Counted from the stretch's first letter, positions 41,998-51,849 are shown. The stretch: DNA of 64,000 nucleotides from Carboxylicivirga fragile (GCA_025499625.1 JAFMVD010000024.1:1-64000), one strand, 5' to 3'. The notes: generated by a model not told the origin, from the letters alone. Numbers and translations: made by a program.

Positions 41998-42660
41998 TCA
42001 GATCGTGCCATTCAGAAACTTAATAATAGCCTTGGCTTTCTTATGACCAATGCTTTCAATTTGCATTAATTGCTGTTCGTTGGCTTGCAATACAGATTTT
42101 AATGTGCCAAAATGTTGTATCAATAAATAAGCCGTATTTGTTCCAACTCCGGGCAGACCTTGCAAAAAATATAGTTGTTGTTTGGCAGGTGTTTTAGGTT
42201 TGTATCCATATCTGTAATTGGTAGTTGTTCTTTTAAAGTTCTTTACAGATAAATTGATCAGAGTGTTGGTGGTATCTTCCTTGTCTTTACAAAATACAAT
42301 AGGTAGTTGCCAGTTGACGCTAATGGATAATAGAGTGACTTTAATAGCTTCGCGACTGATTAGGTGCTTGGTTTGATATGGATTACCTTCAATAAGTAAA
42401 ATACTACTGTATCTACTTTCTTTAATTTTTTGGCATTGCTTAAAAAGTCGATTTTGAATTAGCGAAATCACAAAGTCATCTTTTGTTTTTCGCTCCACAA
42501 TCAATTGCTCGTCAATAATGTAGTCGCCTTTTTTGAGTTCTTTTATTAGTGTGCTTTGTCCTTTTTCTTCTAGACGTTTTGGTATTCCAGAAGCTCTTTC
42601 TCTGTGGTCAATTACGATCATGTTGAATGGGATGTTGTTCCGGTTTCTTTCTATATTCAA
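41998..42660 (-). CDS. ERCC4-domain nuclease with helix-hairpin-helix
   Basis: The 220-residue protein has an XPF/ERCC4-type nuclease domain with IVIDHRERASG near residue 16 and the metal motif LIVERKTKDDF near 55. A C-terminal helix-hairpin-helix DNA-binding part follows (FLQGLPGVGTNTAYLLIQHFG and QIESIGHKKAKAIIKF). It resembles the nuclease half of archaeal Hef/XPF rather than a helicase fusion. It should cut branched DNA. ATG at codon 14 (MIVIDHRER) may be the real start. The gene stands alone on the minus strand. Confidence 0.85.
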   Translation of the reverse strand: MNIERNRNNIPFNMIVIDHRERASGIPKRLEEKGQSTLIKELKKGDYIIDEQLIVERKTKDDFVISLIQNRLFKQCQKIKESRYSSILLIEGNPYQTKHLISREAIKVTLLSISVNWQLPIVFCKDKEDTTNTLINLSVKNFKRTTTNYRYGYKPKTPAKQQLYFLQGLPGVGTNTAYLLIQHFGTLKSVLQANEQQLMQIESIGHKKAKAIIKFLNGTI

Positions 42661-42721
42661 GATAGCACAGTTGCTTGAAAATAGTAATGTTATACTTGGC
42701 GTAAATACCTAGTATTAGGTA

Positions 42722-42752
42722 TTGAGAACGATGCATAGTAGTAATAAATTTG
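42722..42752 (+). promoter_or_regulatory. Promoter of the FISUMP gene
   Basis: TTG at 42722-42724 is followed after 20 bases by TAAATTTG at 42745-42752, a full -7 match. The start codon lies 27 bases further on. Confidence 0.6.
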
Positions 42753-42778
42753 ATTTATAATCCTTTAAATCAAATGTT

Positions 42779-44053
42779 ATGAAACAATTATTACTCACTA
42801 TTCTAATGGTTTGCAGCAGTGCAATATTGAGCTCTCAAACCTACCAAATTTCTTTTGCAGCTCAAGGTGATGCTTCTACAGTAGATGAAGTTGTTGCGAC
42901 GAATCTAACGACTAACGAATCTATTACTTTACCGGGGGGCGAAGTGCTTTCTTTGCAACCCGTAGCAACAAATATTAAAAATATGTCAGTGTTTAAAAAT
43001 GCTGCCATCTATTCAAATATGCGGGAGGGCTTCTCTGAGCTTCATCTGACAAGCCAAAAAAATCAGGAAATAAATATTGAAGTAATTGCCATAGATGGAC
43101 GAACAGTCGCAAGACATCATCAGGTTCTTGAGATGGGCAACTACAAATTTAAACTGGCAGGTAAGTCGCAAGGCATCTACATTGCAAACATATCAACAGG
43201 GGCGGATCAACTGGGCTTGAAGTTTTGTCAGAGTAAAGCGGCTGAGAATACCATTCGTTTTATGGGAGAATCGGATAAAATCCAGGAATTAAAATCAAGC
43301 AATGCAACTTATGCTCTAAGCTTTTCTCCTGATGATCACATTTCGTATGAAATTAAAAGTGGTGATTACATTACTATGATTATTGAATGTCCTGCAGGTG
43401 ATAAAACGCTAACTGCCGATATGGTTGAATGCATGGATGGGGATGGCAACTATTATCCCGTTGTGAAAATTGGCACCCAAACGTGGATGGCCAAGAATAT
43501 TAACACATCCAAATACATGGATGGAACAGAAATACCTTACATAGCAACGACAGCAGAGTGGGGTGCTCTTCCTGATGCTAATTCGGGAAAAGGTTATGGC
43601 TATTTTCTGGAGGAAGAAGGGGATCTTTACGGAGCTATATATACATATGGGGCAGCCGTTAATGGAACGCCATTATCCGGATCACATATTCAAGGTGTTT
43701 GCCCCAATGGTTGGCACATACCAAGCGATGCCGAGTGGAAGGTTTTGTGTAATTATTTAGGTGGTACGTCTTATGCTTCAAATAAATTAAAATCAACTAG
43801 GTCTGACTTATGGAAATATTCACCCAATGGAATAGGTAATAATTCAAGTGGTTTCAATGCCCTTCCTAGTGGCTATCGTACGGCATATAATGGGGCACCT
43901 AATCTGGGTGGCTATTATGCCAGATGGTGGAGTAGCAATCAATACAGCGGCTCTTGGGCCTATTATTGCCAGTTGACTTATGCCAACAACGGTGTATACC
44001 TTAGTTACTGGGAAAAGAGCATAGGTATATGTGTACGTTGTATCAAAGATTAG
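42779..44053 (+). CDS. FISUMP-domain secreted protein
   Basis: The 424-residue protein has a signal peptide (LLLTILMVCSSAILSSQ). A region near 100-145 (INIEVIAIDGRTVARHH through GIYIANISTG) resembles the beta-sandwich of secretion-sorting domains but is internal. The C-terminal third is a Fibrobacter succinogenes major paralogous domain: VKIGTQTWMAKNINTSKYMDG, GVCPNGWHIPSDAEWKVL, SGFNALPSGYR and SIGICVRCIKD. Such proteins are exported; the domain's role is unknown. Confidence 0.85.
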   Translation: MKQLLLTILMVCSSAILSSQTYQISFAAQGDASTVDEVVATNLTTNESITLPGGEVLSLQPVATNIKNMSVFKNAAIYSNMREGFSELHLTSQKNQEINIEVIAIDGRTVARHHQVLEMGNYKFKLAGKSQGIYIANISTGADQLGLKFCQSKAAENTIRFMGESDKIQELKSSNATYALSFSPDDHISYEIKSGDYITMIIECPAGDKTLTADMVECMDGDGNYYPVVKIGTQTWMAKNINTSKYMDGTEIPYIATTAEWGALPDANSGKGYGYFLEEEGDLYGAIYTYGAAVNGTPLSGSHIQGVCPNGWHIPSDAEWKVLCNYLGGTSYASNKLKSTRSDLWKYSPNGIGNNSSGFNALPSGYRTAYNGAPNLGGYYARWWSSNQYSGSWAYYCQLTYANNGVYLSYWEKSIGICVRCIKD

Positions 44054-44064
44054 TAGAATACTAG

Positions 44065-44367
44065 TTTATACTAATAGGTAGATTTGCAAATACTGCGCAA
44101 ACAGATAATGAAGGTTATGCAAAGTTTAATGAACAATATAAATATGAACTTGATAATAGTTTAGATCGATTATACTACACATATACTGTTATTCAGGGCT
44201 CACCAACTTATGAATTGCCACCTGCATACGATAATTTAACTACCACTTCAGATGGTAGGTTAATATATCAAGTGAAGGGCGAAATAGACTATTTTTATGA
44301 TGGTTCGTATTATATCCTTTTTAGGATTAATCTGCCTTGGAATTTGGAGGATGTTTATTTTCAATGA
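44065..44367 (+). pseudogene. Start-less ORF, probable gene remnant
   Basis: A frame open for 100 codons runs from just after a TAG at 44062 to TGA at 44365-44367. It has no ATG, GTG or TTG in its first 50 codons, yet its composition (for example YAKFNEQYKYELDNSLDRLY) looks like real protein. It is probably the C-terminal remnant of a deleted gene, possibly of the secreted protein upstream or of a lost neighbour. No family was recognised. Confidence 0.5.
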
Positions 44368-44418
44368 TATATAAGGGTATTTTCGTATCTTTATTAATAT
44401 GTTTTACTTAATGTAACA

Positions 44419-46377
44419 ATGCGGCGAACTGTTTTCTTTTTAAAACTTACCTTACTAATAGGCTTATGTAATGCGCAACTAGTATTTGGTCAGCATAATG
44501 AGATCGATAGCTTAAAGCATGCTTTAAAAGGTTCTGGCAATGATTTAAGTGCTTCAAAGATTAATCTGCAATTGGCAAAATTATATGAAAGAGTCGATCT
44601 GAAACTTGCAATCGATCATGCCAATAAGGTTATTGAGTATAAAGTAAGCGATTCTCTAATGGCTGAAGGATATAATCAATTAGGGCGGAGTTATTTTTTC
44701 ATGCGCCAACTTGATTCGGCTGCCGTTAACTTTACAAAAGCAAAAGGTAAATTACTCGAGATTAACGATGTAAAAAAAGCTGCGATTATTGATATTGGTA
44801 TTGGAGCCATACAATTGCGGCAAGGTGACTATAATGGCACAATAAAAACTTTGACCCAATGTGCCTCATTTTTTGAGGCAGAGGCTGATATGCTGAATGC
44901 AGCCAAGTGCTATAATAACATGGCTACAGCCATGGCCGAATTAGAAAACTATGATAAGGCCATTGAATTTAGTGAAAAGGCTTTAAGTATTTTTGATGAT
45001 AAGGAGCTCATTCAGTATAAATTGATAACCCTTCCGAATTTAGCCGCCCAATATTTGAAAACAGGAGATACCATAAAAGCTATTCAATATAACCATGATG
45101 CTGAGAAATTAGCTGAAAAAGAGAATGATAAAAGATCACTTTCAATAATATACAACAATCTTGGCAGTATTTATCTGGATAGAGATAGTGAGTTGGCTCG
45201 CAACTACCTCGAAGAAACAATTGCTCTGAAAAATGAATTGAATCTTAAATCAGGAGTTGAAGTGGCTCTTGGTAATTTAGGACATATTTATCTGCAAAAT
45301 AAAGATTACGATTCGGCCATTAAAAATTATAGTGAGGTTCTTCTTTTGGTAAAGGGAAAACAACGGGTTTTTGCTTTTGATCAAATAGCTGATGCTTATC
45401 GGGGAAAGGGAGACTATAAAGCAGCATTGGCTTATGCAATATTGGCAAGAACATTGAACGATAGTATTCTGGATACGGAGAATAGAAAAGTGTTTAATGA
45501 AATTCAAACCAAATATGAGACTGAAAAAGCATTTCGGGAATACTCAGACTTGAAAGTTAACAATCTGGAAATAGATAGTAAAAGAAGGCGTAATCAAAAC
45601 CTTTTAATTATAGCTTCCATTCTCTTATTAATGTCTTTGGCTTTTGGTTACCTCATGCATGCAAGTGTTCTTCGTAAAAAGGAGTTAGCTCAGCAGAGTT
45701 TTAAGATTAAGCAGCAGGAACTTGAAAAGCTTTTAAAGACAAGAGAACTGGAAGGTATTGATGCCATTATTGATGCTCAGGAGCAGGAAAGAAGCCGGAT
45801 GGCAGATGATTTGCACGATAACTTAGGTAGTAAGATTGCTACATTGAAATTGTATATCGAGGAGATCCGTAATAGGATGATTACCGATTCTTATGAAAGG
45901 GAAATGCTACTTGGCAAATTGAAATATTTGGCTGATGAAGCTTATAAAGAAGTTAGGACAATTGCTCATAATAAAAATACAAAATCATACATTAGTAAAG
46001 GCCTAATTATTGCCACTCAAACAGTTGCCGATCAGATATCGATGTCGAACCAATTAACGATTAATGTATTTAATGTGGATGTCAATCAATTTATTAGTAA
46101 TGCTATCGAGATCCAAGTGTTTAGATCGATTCAGGAACTTTTAACAAATGTTATTAAGCATGCTCATGCGTCTGTAGTAAATATTCAGTTTTCTAAAGAT
46201 GATGGTTTACTACTTGTGATTGTAGAGGACAACGGTAGAGGCTTTGAGTTGAATACAAGTCCAAAAGCTTATGGTTTAAAGAATATTGATGACCGTATGG
46301 ACAAGCTTTCAGGAAGTATGAATATTGATTCGACACCAGGAAATGGAACAACCGTTATATTAACTGTGCCGATTTAA
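44419..46377 (+). CDS. TPR sensor histidine kinase (HisKA_3 type)
   Basis: The 652-residue protein has a signal segment, about six TPR units (about 50-370), one membrane helix (about 394-414), a coiled linker, a HisKA_3 domain with the phospho-accepting His in RMADDLHDNLGSKIATLK near 465, and a HATPase domain (N-box QELLTNVIKHAHAS near 575, G-boxes DNGRGFE and YGLKNIDDRM). The periplasmic TPRs probably bind a protein or peptide signal. The LuxR-type regulator 37 bp downstream is its likely partner. Confidence 0.92.
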   Translation: MRRTVFFLKLTLLIGLCNAQLVFGQHNEIDSLKHALKGSGNDLSASKINLQLAKLYERVDLKLAIDHANKVIEYKVSDSLMAEGYNQLGRSYFFMRQLDSAAVNFTKAKGKLLEINDVKKAAIIDIGIGAIQLRQGDYNGTIKTLTQCASFFEAEADMLNAAKCYNNMATAMAELENYDKAIEFSEKALSIFDDKELIQYKLITLPNLAAQYLKTGDTIKAIQYNHDAEKLAEKENDKRSLSIIYNNLGSIYLDRDSELARNYLEETIALKNELNLKSGVEVALGNLGHIYLQNKDYDSAIKNYSEVLLLVKGKQRVFAFDQIADAYRGKGDYKAALAYAILARTLNDSILDTENRKVFNEIQTKYETEKAFREYSDLKVNNLEIDSKRRRNQNLLIIASILLLMSLAFGYLMHASVLRKKELAQQSFKIKQQELEKLLKTRELEGIDAIIDAQEQERSRMADDLHDNLGSKIATLKLYIEEIRNRMITDSYEREMLLGKLKYLADEAYKEVRTIAHNKNTKSYISKGLIIATQTVADQISMSNQLTINVFNVDVNQFISNAIEIQVFRSIQELLTNVIKHAHASVVNIQFSKDDGLLLVIVEDNGRGFELNTSPKAYGLKNIDDRMDKLSGSMNIDSTPGNGTTVILTVPI

Positions 46378-46414
46378 GTGTACAAAATCGAAACCAAAAA
46401 TAGTATTATCACAG

Positions 46415-47053
46415 ATGGATGCCAGAATAATCCTTGCAGACGATCACCAACTTTTTATTGATGGGATAACTTCTATTCTCTCAAAGGTATCTGGTATTTC
46501 ACTTATTGGCGAAGCCTCCAATGGTTTGGAATTAATTGAGTTGTTAAAGAAAGGATTAAAACCGGATATTATAATTACTGATATTCGTATGCCTGTTGTT
46601 GATGGGCTTACAGCCACTCGAATAATTTCAAAAGATTTTCCAGAAATCCCTATTTTGGCATTGTCAATGTATGATCAAAGCGCTGATGTGCTTGAGATGC
46701 TTGAAGCTGGTGCAAAAGGTTACGTGACTAAAGATGTGGAGAAGAATGAGCTATTAATTGCAATCGATACTTTGCTTAGAGGGCAATATTATTTTAGTAA
46801 GAATTTGCCTGAAGAAATAAGTGATTGGTTCAAAAAAGGGCGGCACATTGAAACAAAGACACTCACAAAAAGAGAAACTGAAATATTAGAGTTGATAGCA
46901 AAAGGGCGTAGCACACTTGAAATTGCAAATTCGTTAAAAATTAGCAAGTTTACCATTGATACGCATCGGAAAAATATTCATAAAAAGCTGGGGATAAAAA
47001 GTAATACAGGTCTGGTAAATTATGCAGTTAAGAATATTGGATTAAAGATTTAA
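46415..47053 (+). CDS. NarL/LuxR-type response regulator
   Basis: The 212-residue regulator has a receiver domain with the phospho-acceptor Asp in DIIITDIRMPVVDGL near residue 56, acidic pair ADDH near 8, and the switch Lys in GYVTKDVEK. The C-terminal helix-turn-helix is typical: LTKRETEILELIAKGRSTLE and KFTIDTHRKNIHKKLGI. It pairs with the upstream kinase. Targets are unknown; the neighbouring envelope genes are candidates. Confidence 0.95.
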   Translation: MDARIILADDHQLFIDGITSILSKVSGISLIGEASNGLELIELLKKGLKPDIIITDIRMPVVDGLTATRIISKDFPEIPILALSMYDQSADVLEMLEAGAKGYVTKDVEKNELLIAIDTLLRGQYYFSKNLPEEISDWFKKGRHIETKTLTKRETEILELIAKGRSTLEIANSLKISKFTIDTHRKNIHKKLGIKSNTGLVNYAVKNIGLKI

Positions 47054-47091
47054 AAATAGCAGAAACGATGCATATCATCTCTGCTATTTTT
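47052..47091. terminator. Bidirectional terminator
   Basis: AAAAATAGCAGA at 47052-47063 and TCTGCTATTTTT at 47080-47091 form a 12-bp stem with flanking A and T runs. It separates the response regulator from the convergent small gene. Confidence 0.85.
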
Positions 47092-47092
47092 A

Positions 47093-47287
47093 TTACGGTT
47101 TTACTTCCAAAACAGTCTCCTCAGATTCTTCCTTATTATCTAAAAGTTCTGATTTTACTTCTATAGTGTCTTCTTTTTTACCCGAAGAAGAAACGGGAAT
47201 GCCTCCACTAATACCTATGCCAAGTGTAGCTAATAGTATTAAAAGTACGAGTGCGACAACGCGCAATACTTTTTTATAGTTTGTCAT
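47093..47287 (-). CDS. Small single-pass membrane protein
   Basis: The 64-residue protein has one membrane helix (VLRVVALVLLILLATLGIGI, about 7-26) and an acidic, Glu-rich tail. No family was recognised. It is minus-strand, beside a second small envelope ORF, and ends at a shared terminator, which supports it being a real gene. Confidence 0.6.
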   Translation of the reverse strand: MTNYKKVLRVVALVLLILLATLGIGISGGIPVSSSGKKEDTIEVKSELLDNKEESEETVLEVKP

Positions 47288-47372
47288 TCGAAATATACTT
47301 GATGATGGGCTTGCTATGATACAAGCATGAATATGAAAATTAGATGGCCAAAGGATTGGCTCAGAGATTTAT

Positions 47373-47765
47373 CTATCCCATTTCATATTCTGGAGAATCC
47401 GCTTCTTTATGTTCGTTATAGAGCTTATAAAGCGTGCTGGTGTTTTGTAAAGTATGGGTTTGTTGTTGTACAAAGATGGTTTTATAGCATTGCTCAATAT
47501 TTTTATTATAAAATAGAAGTGCAAAAGTAAAGTCGTGGGTGTCGTAAATTGTTTTTGACCTTAACTTATCAATGCAATGTTTCTTATAGGAAAGTGTTTT
47601 GCTGGTCCTTTTGAATTTTGCTTGCCACTCAGTATTTACCGATACTTTTTGTTGACCGTTGATGCGGTAGGCAAAACCAGAAAGTGTTATAACATTACCT
47701 AGTATCAATAAAGATACAAGTGTAGTCGTGTATTTGAGTTTTATTTCCTTCCAGTTAAATAACAT
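47373..47765 (-). CDS. Hypothetical protein with N-terminal membrane segment
   Basis: The 130-residue protein has a hydrophobic segment (LVSLLILGNVITLSGFAY, about 16-35) that is a signal anchor or signal peptide, then a polar body rich in Lys, Tyr and Cys. No family was recognised. A plus-strand ORF overlapping it (47327-47530) has less protein-like composition and is treated as a shadow, but the choice is not certain. Confidence 0.55.
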   Translation of the reverse strand: MLFNWKEIKLKYTTTLVSLLILGNVITLSGFAYRINGQQKVSVNTEWQAKFKRTSKTLSYKKHCIDKLRSKTIYDTHDFTFALLFYNKNIEQCYKTIFVQQQTHTLQNTSTLYKLYNEHKEADSPEYEMG

Positions 47766-47816
47766 CGCTGTAAAGATAGGATTTTTGTCAATGAATTGTT
47801 AAATGACAGTAAAATG

Positions 47817-48653
47817 CTATTCGTAATAACTATAAGAGCATTCGAGATTCAAAAATCGATGTTTCGTGTCAGGAAAATTTTGTTGTATAAAAGAAAGGTG
47901 GTAAGATTTAAAATAGGTTATAGCTTTCTGTGTTCTTGAACTTAAATATAGGTAAGGATTTGCTTTGTTTTGTTTTTTTGGATCTTCATTTGGCTCTCCC
48001 ATAAAAACAATGCCAACAAATAAGCCGTGTTTGGAGCAGGTGATATTATACTTTTTTAGATCAAAGTGAACTTTAGAAGACCACCTTGAAATTTCAGTGG
48101 TGTAGTTTTCGGTTAATAAGGATTCTTTTGGTTCCATCTTATGGTTCATTGAGTACACCTGTACGCCAACAATAGGGGTGTTTAATGATCGTTTACAATA
48201 GAAAGTAACATCATTTAAGGTACTTCCTTTTGGTAGCTCAATGAATGTAACAATTTGAGTTCCCAAGTGAGAGCGTATTGAGCATCTTGCCCGCTTATTA
48301 TCCTTTATTCTTTTCAGTTTTCGTTGAACTCTGGTAATTGTGATATCTGGTATCTCGTAAGACTTTTTGTTTAGGGTTATGGTTTGATTAGAATTATCTT
48401 TCGAAATAGGAAGTATGACTGACTCATACCCAATACAACTAATTTGAATCGTATCGGCTTCTTCCGTTTTGCAACTAAAGTAGAATAAGCCATTCTGGTT
48501 CGCTATGGTACCTTGTGTTTTTCCGTTCAGGCTTATTGTGGCAAATGGTATGGCATCGCCAATCTCATCTATCACTTTACCTGAAATTTCAGTCTGAGAT
48601 AATAGGATAGTATTGGTGGTAAATAATAAAAGGCAAAATATAAGTGGTCTCAT
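47817..48653 (-). CDS. Exported protein with CarboxypepD_reg-like domain
   Basis: The 278-residue protein has a signal peptide (LIFCLLLFTTNTILLSQ) and an N-terminal carboxypeptidase-regulatory-like beta sandwich: ISGKVIDEIGDAIPFATISLNGK with TIQISCIGYESV. These domains start TonB-dependent receptors and many other envelope proteins in Bacteroidota. The rest (about 110-278) is unassigned. It is probably periplasmic or surface-exposed. Confidence 0.75.
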   Translation of the reverse strand: MRPLIFCLLLFTTNTILLSQTEISGKVIDEIGDAIPFATISLNGKTQGTIANQNGLFYFSCKTEEADTIQISCIGYESVILPISKDNSNQTITLNKKSYEIPDITITRVQRKLKRIKDNKRARCSIRSHLGTQIVTFIELPKGSTLNDVTFYCKRSLNTPIVGVQVYSMNHKMEPKESLLTENYTTEISRWSSKVHFDLKKYNITCSKHGLFVGIVFMGEPNEDPKKQNKANPYLYLSSRTQKAITYFKSYHLSFIQQNFPDTKHRFLNLECSYSYYE

Positions 48654-48792
48654 GTAGGGTTTATGTTTAATTCAAATATAGAGTTTCTTGTTATTAATCA
48701 AATCAGGAATATCTAAAATCATTTTCTAACATGATAATTTTGTTTTAATTTGTTTCATTGCTTTTTTAGTACAAAGCTTTAAAATTTACCTA

Positions 48793-51771
48793 ATGGAAGG
48801 AATTCAACAACTTGAGTTGTCACAAATATATAATCGTAAGCGAACTGATCGAGATATCTTTCAGGAACTTATGTCCTTTAAAGTACGCGAAGTTTTATTA
48901 GTTGCCAATCACTACGATGCCTATAGTATTGTGCGTGAAGGTCGTTTTTTCGATAAGATCTTTGGTGAGTACTTGCAACTTAATCTTTTTACAGCTCCGC
49001 GTATTACAAGTGTAGCAACTGCTGACGAGGCAGCTGATATTCTTCAGGAACGCGATTTTGAAATGGTCATTTTAATGGCTGGTCTCGATAAGCAACAGCC
49101 ACTATTAATGAGTGAACGCATAAAGGCGGTTCGTCCTGATGTACCCATTCTGTTGATGGTAAATAATAACGCTGACCTAAAGTTCTTTGATGAAGGTAGC
49201 GGTAATATCGAAAACATTGATCGTGTATTTGTTTGGAATGGCGATTCACGTGTGTTCCTAGCCATGATAAAATACGTTGAGGATAAGATGAATGTAGCCA
49301 ACGATGTGAAAGTGGGCGATGTTCGTGTTATTCTTTTGGTTGAAGATTCGCAAAAGTATTACACACGTTATTTGCCCCTGCTTTATTCCATTATTATGCG
49401 GCAAACACAGGCCATTTTGGCCGAGGAGTCGAGTGATCAGTTGCATAAAATTATGAAGATGCGTGTGCGTCCGAAAATACTTTTAGTGAGTAATTATGAG
49501 GATGCCGTTGAAATAGTAGATAAGTACCTCGATAATTTAATTTGTGTCATCTCCGATGTGCAATATGCGCGCAATGGTGTGGACGATGTGGATGCGGGGG
49601 TTGAATTAATCAAGTATGTGAAATCGCTGACAATAATACCCACACTGCTTCAATCATCTGACCCAACAAATGCCTTACGTGCAGAGGCAATTAATTCCGA
49701 TTTTATTGATAAGAATTCGGATAGTCTATCCTTAGACATCTATAATTTCATTCATCAGAAATTAGGCTTCGGTAATTTTATCTTTAAAAATAGCCGGGGA
49801 GCCAAAATTACTGAAGCGCATAACCTAAAAGAATTTGTGCAGTGCGTACGCGATATATCGCCAGAATCACTTCTTTATCATGCACGCCGAAATGGTATTT
49901 CAACATGGCTAATGGCGCGTGGTGAAATTTCTATTGCTAAACGTCTTCGACCATATCGCATTGAAGATTTTGAAAGTTTTACTAAGCTGCGACAGGCTTT
50001 GCTCGATGTATTTGAAGAGGTTCGTTTGGAGCGTTTACGAGGCAGAGTGGTTATGTTTGATCCGAACCTCGTAAAAAGCAGTCGATACGTTGTGCGAATC
50101 GGTGAAGGGTCCTTTGGTGGTAAAGGGCGTGGTATGGCTTTCTTGAGTAATTTTATTGAGAACATTAATTTCGATAAAATTATAAAAAACATAAACATAC
50201 GAATACCAACTACTACAATAATTGGGGCTGGTGAGTTTTCGCACTTTATTGAAAAGAACAACCTATATACACTTGCTTTCGTCGAAAAGAAGTTTGATGA
50301 AATTAAGCAGCTATTTCTTAAATCGGAACTGAGTGATGAGGTCAATGAAAAATTGATGCAATACCTCGAGGTAATGGATCGTCCATTGGCTGTTCGTTCT
50401 TCGGGTCTGTTCGAAGACAGCTTGTTGCAGCCTTTCGCTGGCGTGTATGCCACATACATGGTGCCCAACAATCATTCTGATATTAAGGTGCGATTTAAAC
50501 AGTTGAGTACGGCTGTTAAGTTGGTCTATGCTTCTATGTTTAGTGATTCGGCAAAGGCTTATTTCGATGCCGTTAATTACAAGATTGAGGAGGAAAAGAT
50601 GGCGGTCATTATTCAGGAAGTGGTTGGAGGTCGCGTTGGCGATCGCTTCTACCCGCATATGAGTGGTGTGGCGCAATCGTATAATTACTATCCATTTTCA
50701 TACATGAAACCTGAAGATGGCTTCGCTGTATTGGGGGTTGGCTTAGGTAAGTATGTGGTTGGTGGCGAAAAAGCTTACCGTTTTTGCCCAAAGCATCCTA
50801 AGCTTGAGTTAAATGCCATACCTGATCAGATAAAAGATTCACAAACTCATTTTTATGCGCTAAATCTCGATGATGAGGATTTAGATCTTGAAAATGGAGG
50901 TGAAGATTCAGCTATTTTAAAGTTAAGTATAAAAGAGGCTGAAGAAGATGGTAACCTTAAGCATTGTGCTACGGTGTATGATTATAACTACGATCGAATG
51001 GTTAACGATTTCTCAAAGCGCGGTCCACGTGTGGTTAACTTCTCAAATATTTTAAAGTACGATTATGTGCCTTTGGCTGATACGCTTGATATGCTCCTAC
51101 GTTTCTTTAAAGAGGCAATGGGTGCACCTGTTGAAATTGAATTTGCTGTGGATTTAGATCCGGGCAGACGAGATTTGCCAACGCTTTATTTATTGCAAAT
51201 TAAACCTTTAATCCGAATCGAGAATAATGTCAATATTAATTTCGATGAAGTGCCAAAAGATAAATTGGTGTTGCAGTCGATCAAAGGCATGGGTAATGGT
51301 CGATTGAATCATATTAAAGATGTGGTTTACATGAATATCGACATGTTTGATCGAACTAAGACAGCAGAGATGGGACAGGAGATGTCTGAAATAAATAAGT
51401 ACTTTGAAGAACAAGGAAAGGAATATGTATTGATAGGTCCGGGACGTTGGGGAACAAGGGATCGCTTTACCGGGATACCAGTTTATTGGTCGCAAATATC
51501 GCATGCGCGTGTAATTGTTGAAATGGGCTTGCCTGATTTTCCATTGGATGCCTCTCTTGGCTCACACTTTTTTCACAATGTAACATCTATGAATGTGGGT
51601 TATTTCAGTGTGCAGAATAATGGTAAAGATGAATTTGTAAATCTTGATGTTCTAAAATCAAAGAAACTGATCAATGAAACAACATATTTCAAACATGTTG
51701 AGTTTGAAGAAAACTTAGATATACTAATGGATGGCAAAAAGCAGAAGGCAGCCATTGTGTGGAATGATTGA
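48793..51771 (+). CDS. PEP/pyruvate-binding (PPDK-N-like) protein with receiver-like N-terminus
   Basis: The 992-residue protein has two receiver-like alpha/beta segments (about 35-140 and 177-320) followed by a PPDK N-terminal-type ATP-grasp region (about 430-850): RIGEGSFGGKGRGMAFLSN, RPLAVRSSGLFEDSLLQPF and LLQIKPLIR. A C-terminal part has LIGPGRWGTRDRFTG. The swivelling phosphohistidine domain and PEP-binding barrel of true PPDK or PEP synthase are missing, so it cannot run the full reaction alone. It may be an ATP-dependent regulator. It lies just upstream of acs, but its own terminator separates them. Confidence 0.75.
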   Translation: MEGIQQLELSQIYNRKRTDRDIFQELMSFKVREVLLVANHYDAYSIVREGRFFDKIFGEYLQLNLFTAPRITSVATADEAADILQERDFEMVILMAGLDKQQPLLMSERIKAVRPDVPILLMVNNNADLKFFDEGSGNIENIDRVFVWNGDSRVFLAMIKYVEDKMNVANDVKVGDVRVILLVEDSQKYYTRYLPLLYSIIMRQTQAILAEESSDQLHKIMKMRVRPKILLVSNYEDAVEIVDKYLDNLICVISDVQYARNGVDDVDAGVELIKYVKSLTIIPTLLQSSDPTNALRAEAINSDFIDKNSDSLSLDIYNFIHQKLGFGNFIFKNSRGAKITEAHNLKEFVQCVRDISPESLLYHARRNGISTWLMARGEISIAKRLRPYRIEDFESFTKLRQALLDVFEEVRLERLRGRVVMFDPNLVKSSRYVVRIGEGSFGGKGRGMAFLSNFIENINFDKIIKNINIRIPTTTIIGAGEFSHFIEKNNLYTLAFVEKKFDEIKQLFLKSELSDEVNEKLMQYLEVMDRPLAVRSSGLFEDSLLQPFAGVYATYMVPNNHSDIKVRFKQLSTAVKLVYASMFSDSAKAYFDAVNYKIEEEKMAVIIQEVVGGRVGDRFYPHMSGVAQSYNYYPFSYMKPEDGFAVLGVGLGKYVVGGEKAYRFCPKHPKLELNAIPDQIKDSQTHFYALNLDDEDLDLENGGEDSAILKLSIKEAEEDGNLKHCATVYDYNYDRMVNDFSKRGPRVVNFSNILKYDYVPLADTLDMLLRFFKEAMGAPVEIEFAVDLDPGRRDLPTLYLLQIKPLIRIENNVNINFDEVPKDKLVLQSIKGMGNGRLNHIKDVVYMNIDMFDRTKTAEMGQEMSEINKYFEEQGKEYVLIGPGRWGTRDRFTGIPVYWSQISHARVIVEMGLPDFPLDASLGSHFFHNVTSMNVGYFSVQNNGKDEFVNLDVLKSKKLINETTYFKHVEFEENLDILMDGKKQKAAIVWND

Positions 51772-51791
51772 GATGTAAAAATAATAGTTTG

Positions 51792-51817
51792 AAAAGGTCG
51801 TTAAGCGACCTTTTTTT
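51792..51817 (+). terminator. Terminator after the PPDK-N-like gene
   Basis: AAAAGGTCG and CGACCTTTT form a 9-bp stem around TTAAG, followed by T. It is 20 bp after the stop codon. Confidence 0.88.
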
Positions 51818-51849
51818 ATTTGTATAAAATACAAAATCATCCAAATATC

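Noticed and set aside
47327-47530. 67-codon plus-strand ORF overlapping the minus-strand 130-residue ORF
   Set aside because: Rich in aromatic residues and without signal, family or promoter. The minus-strand frame has a better hydrophobic segment. The decision is not fully secure.
49878-50471. 197-codon antisense ORF inside the PPDK-N-like gene
   Set aside because: The sense frame has clear domain motifs; the antisense frame is rich in Ser, Arg and Lys without structure.
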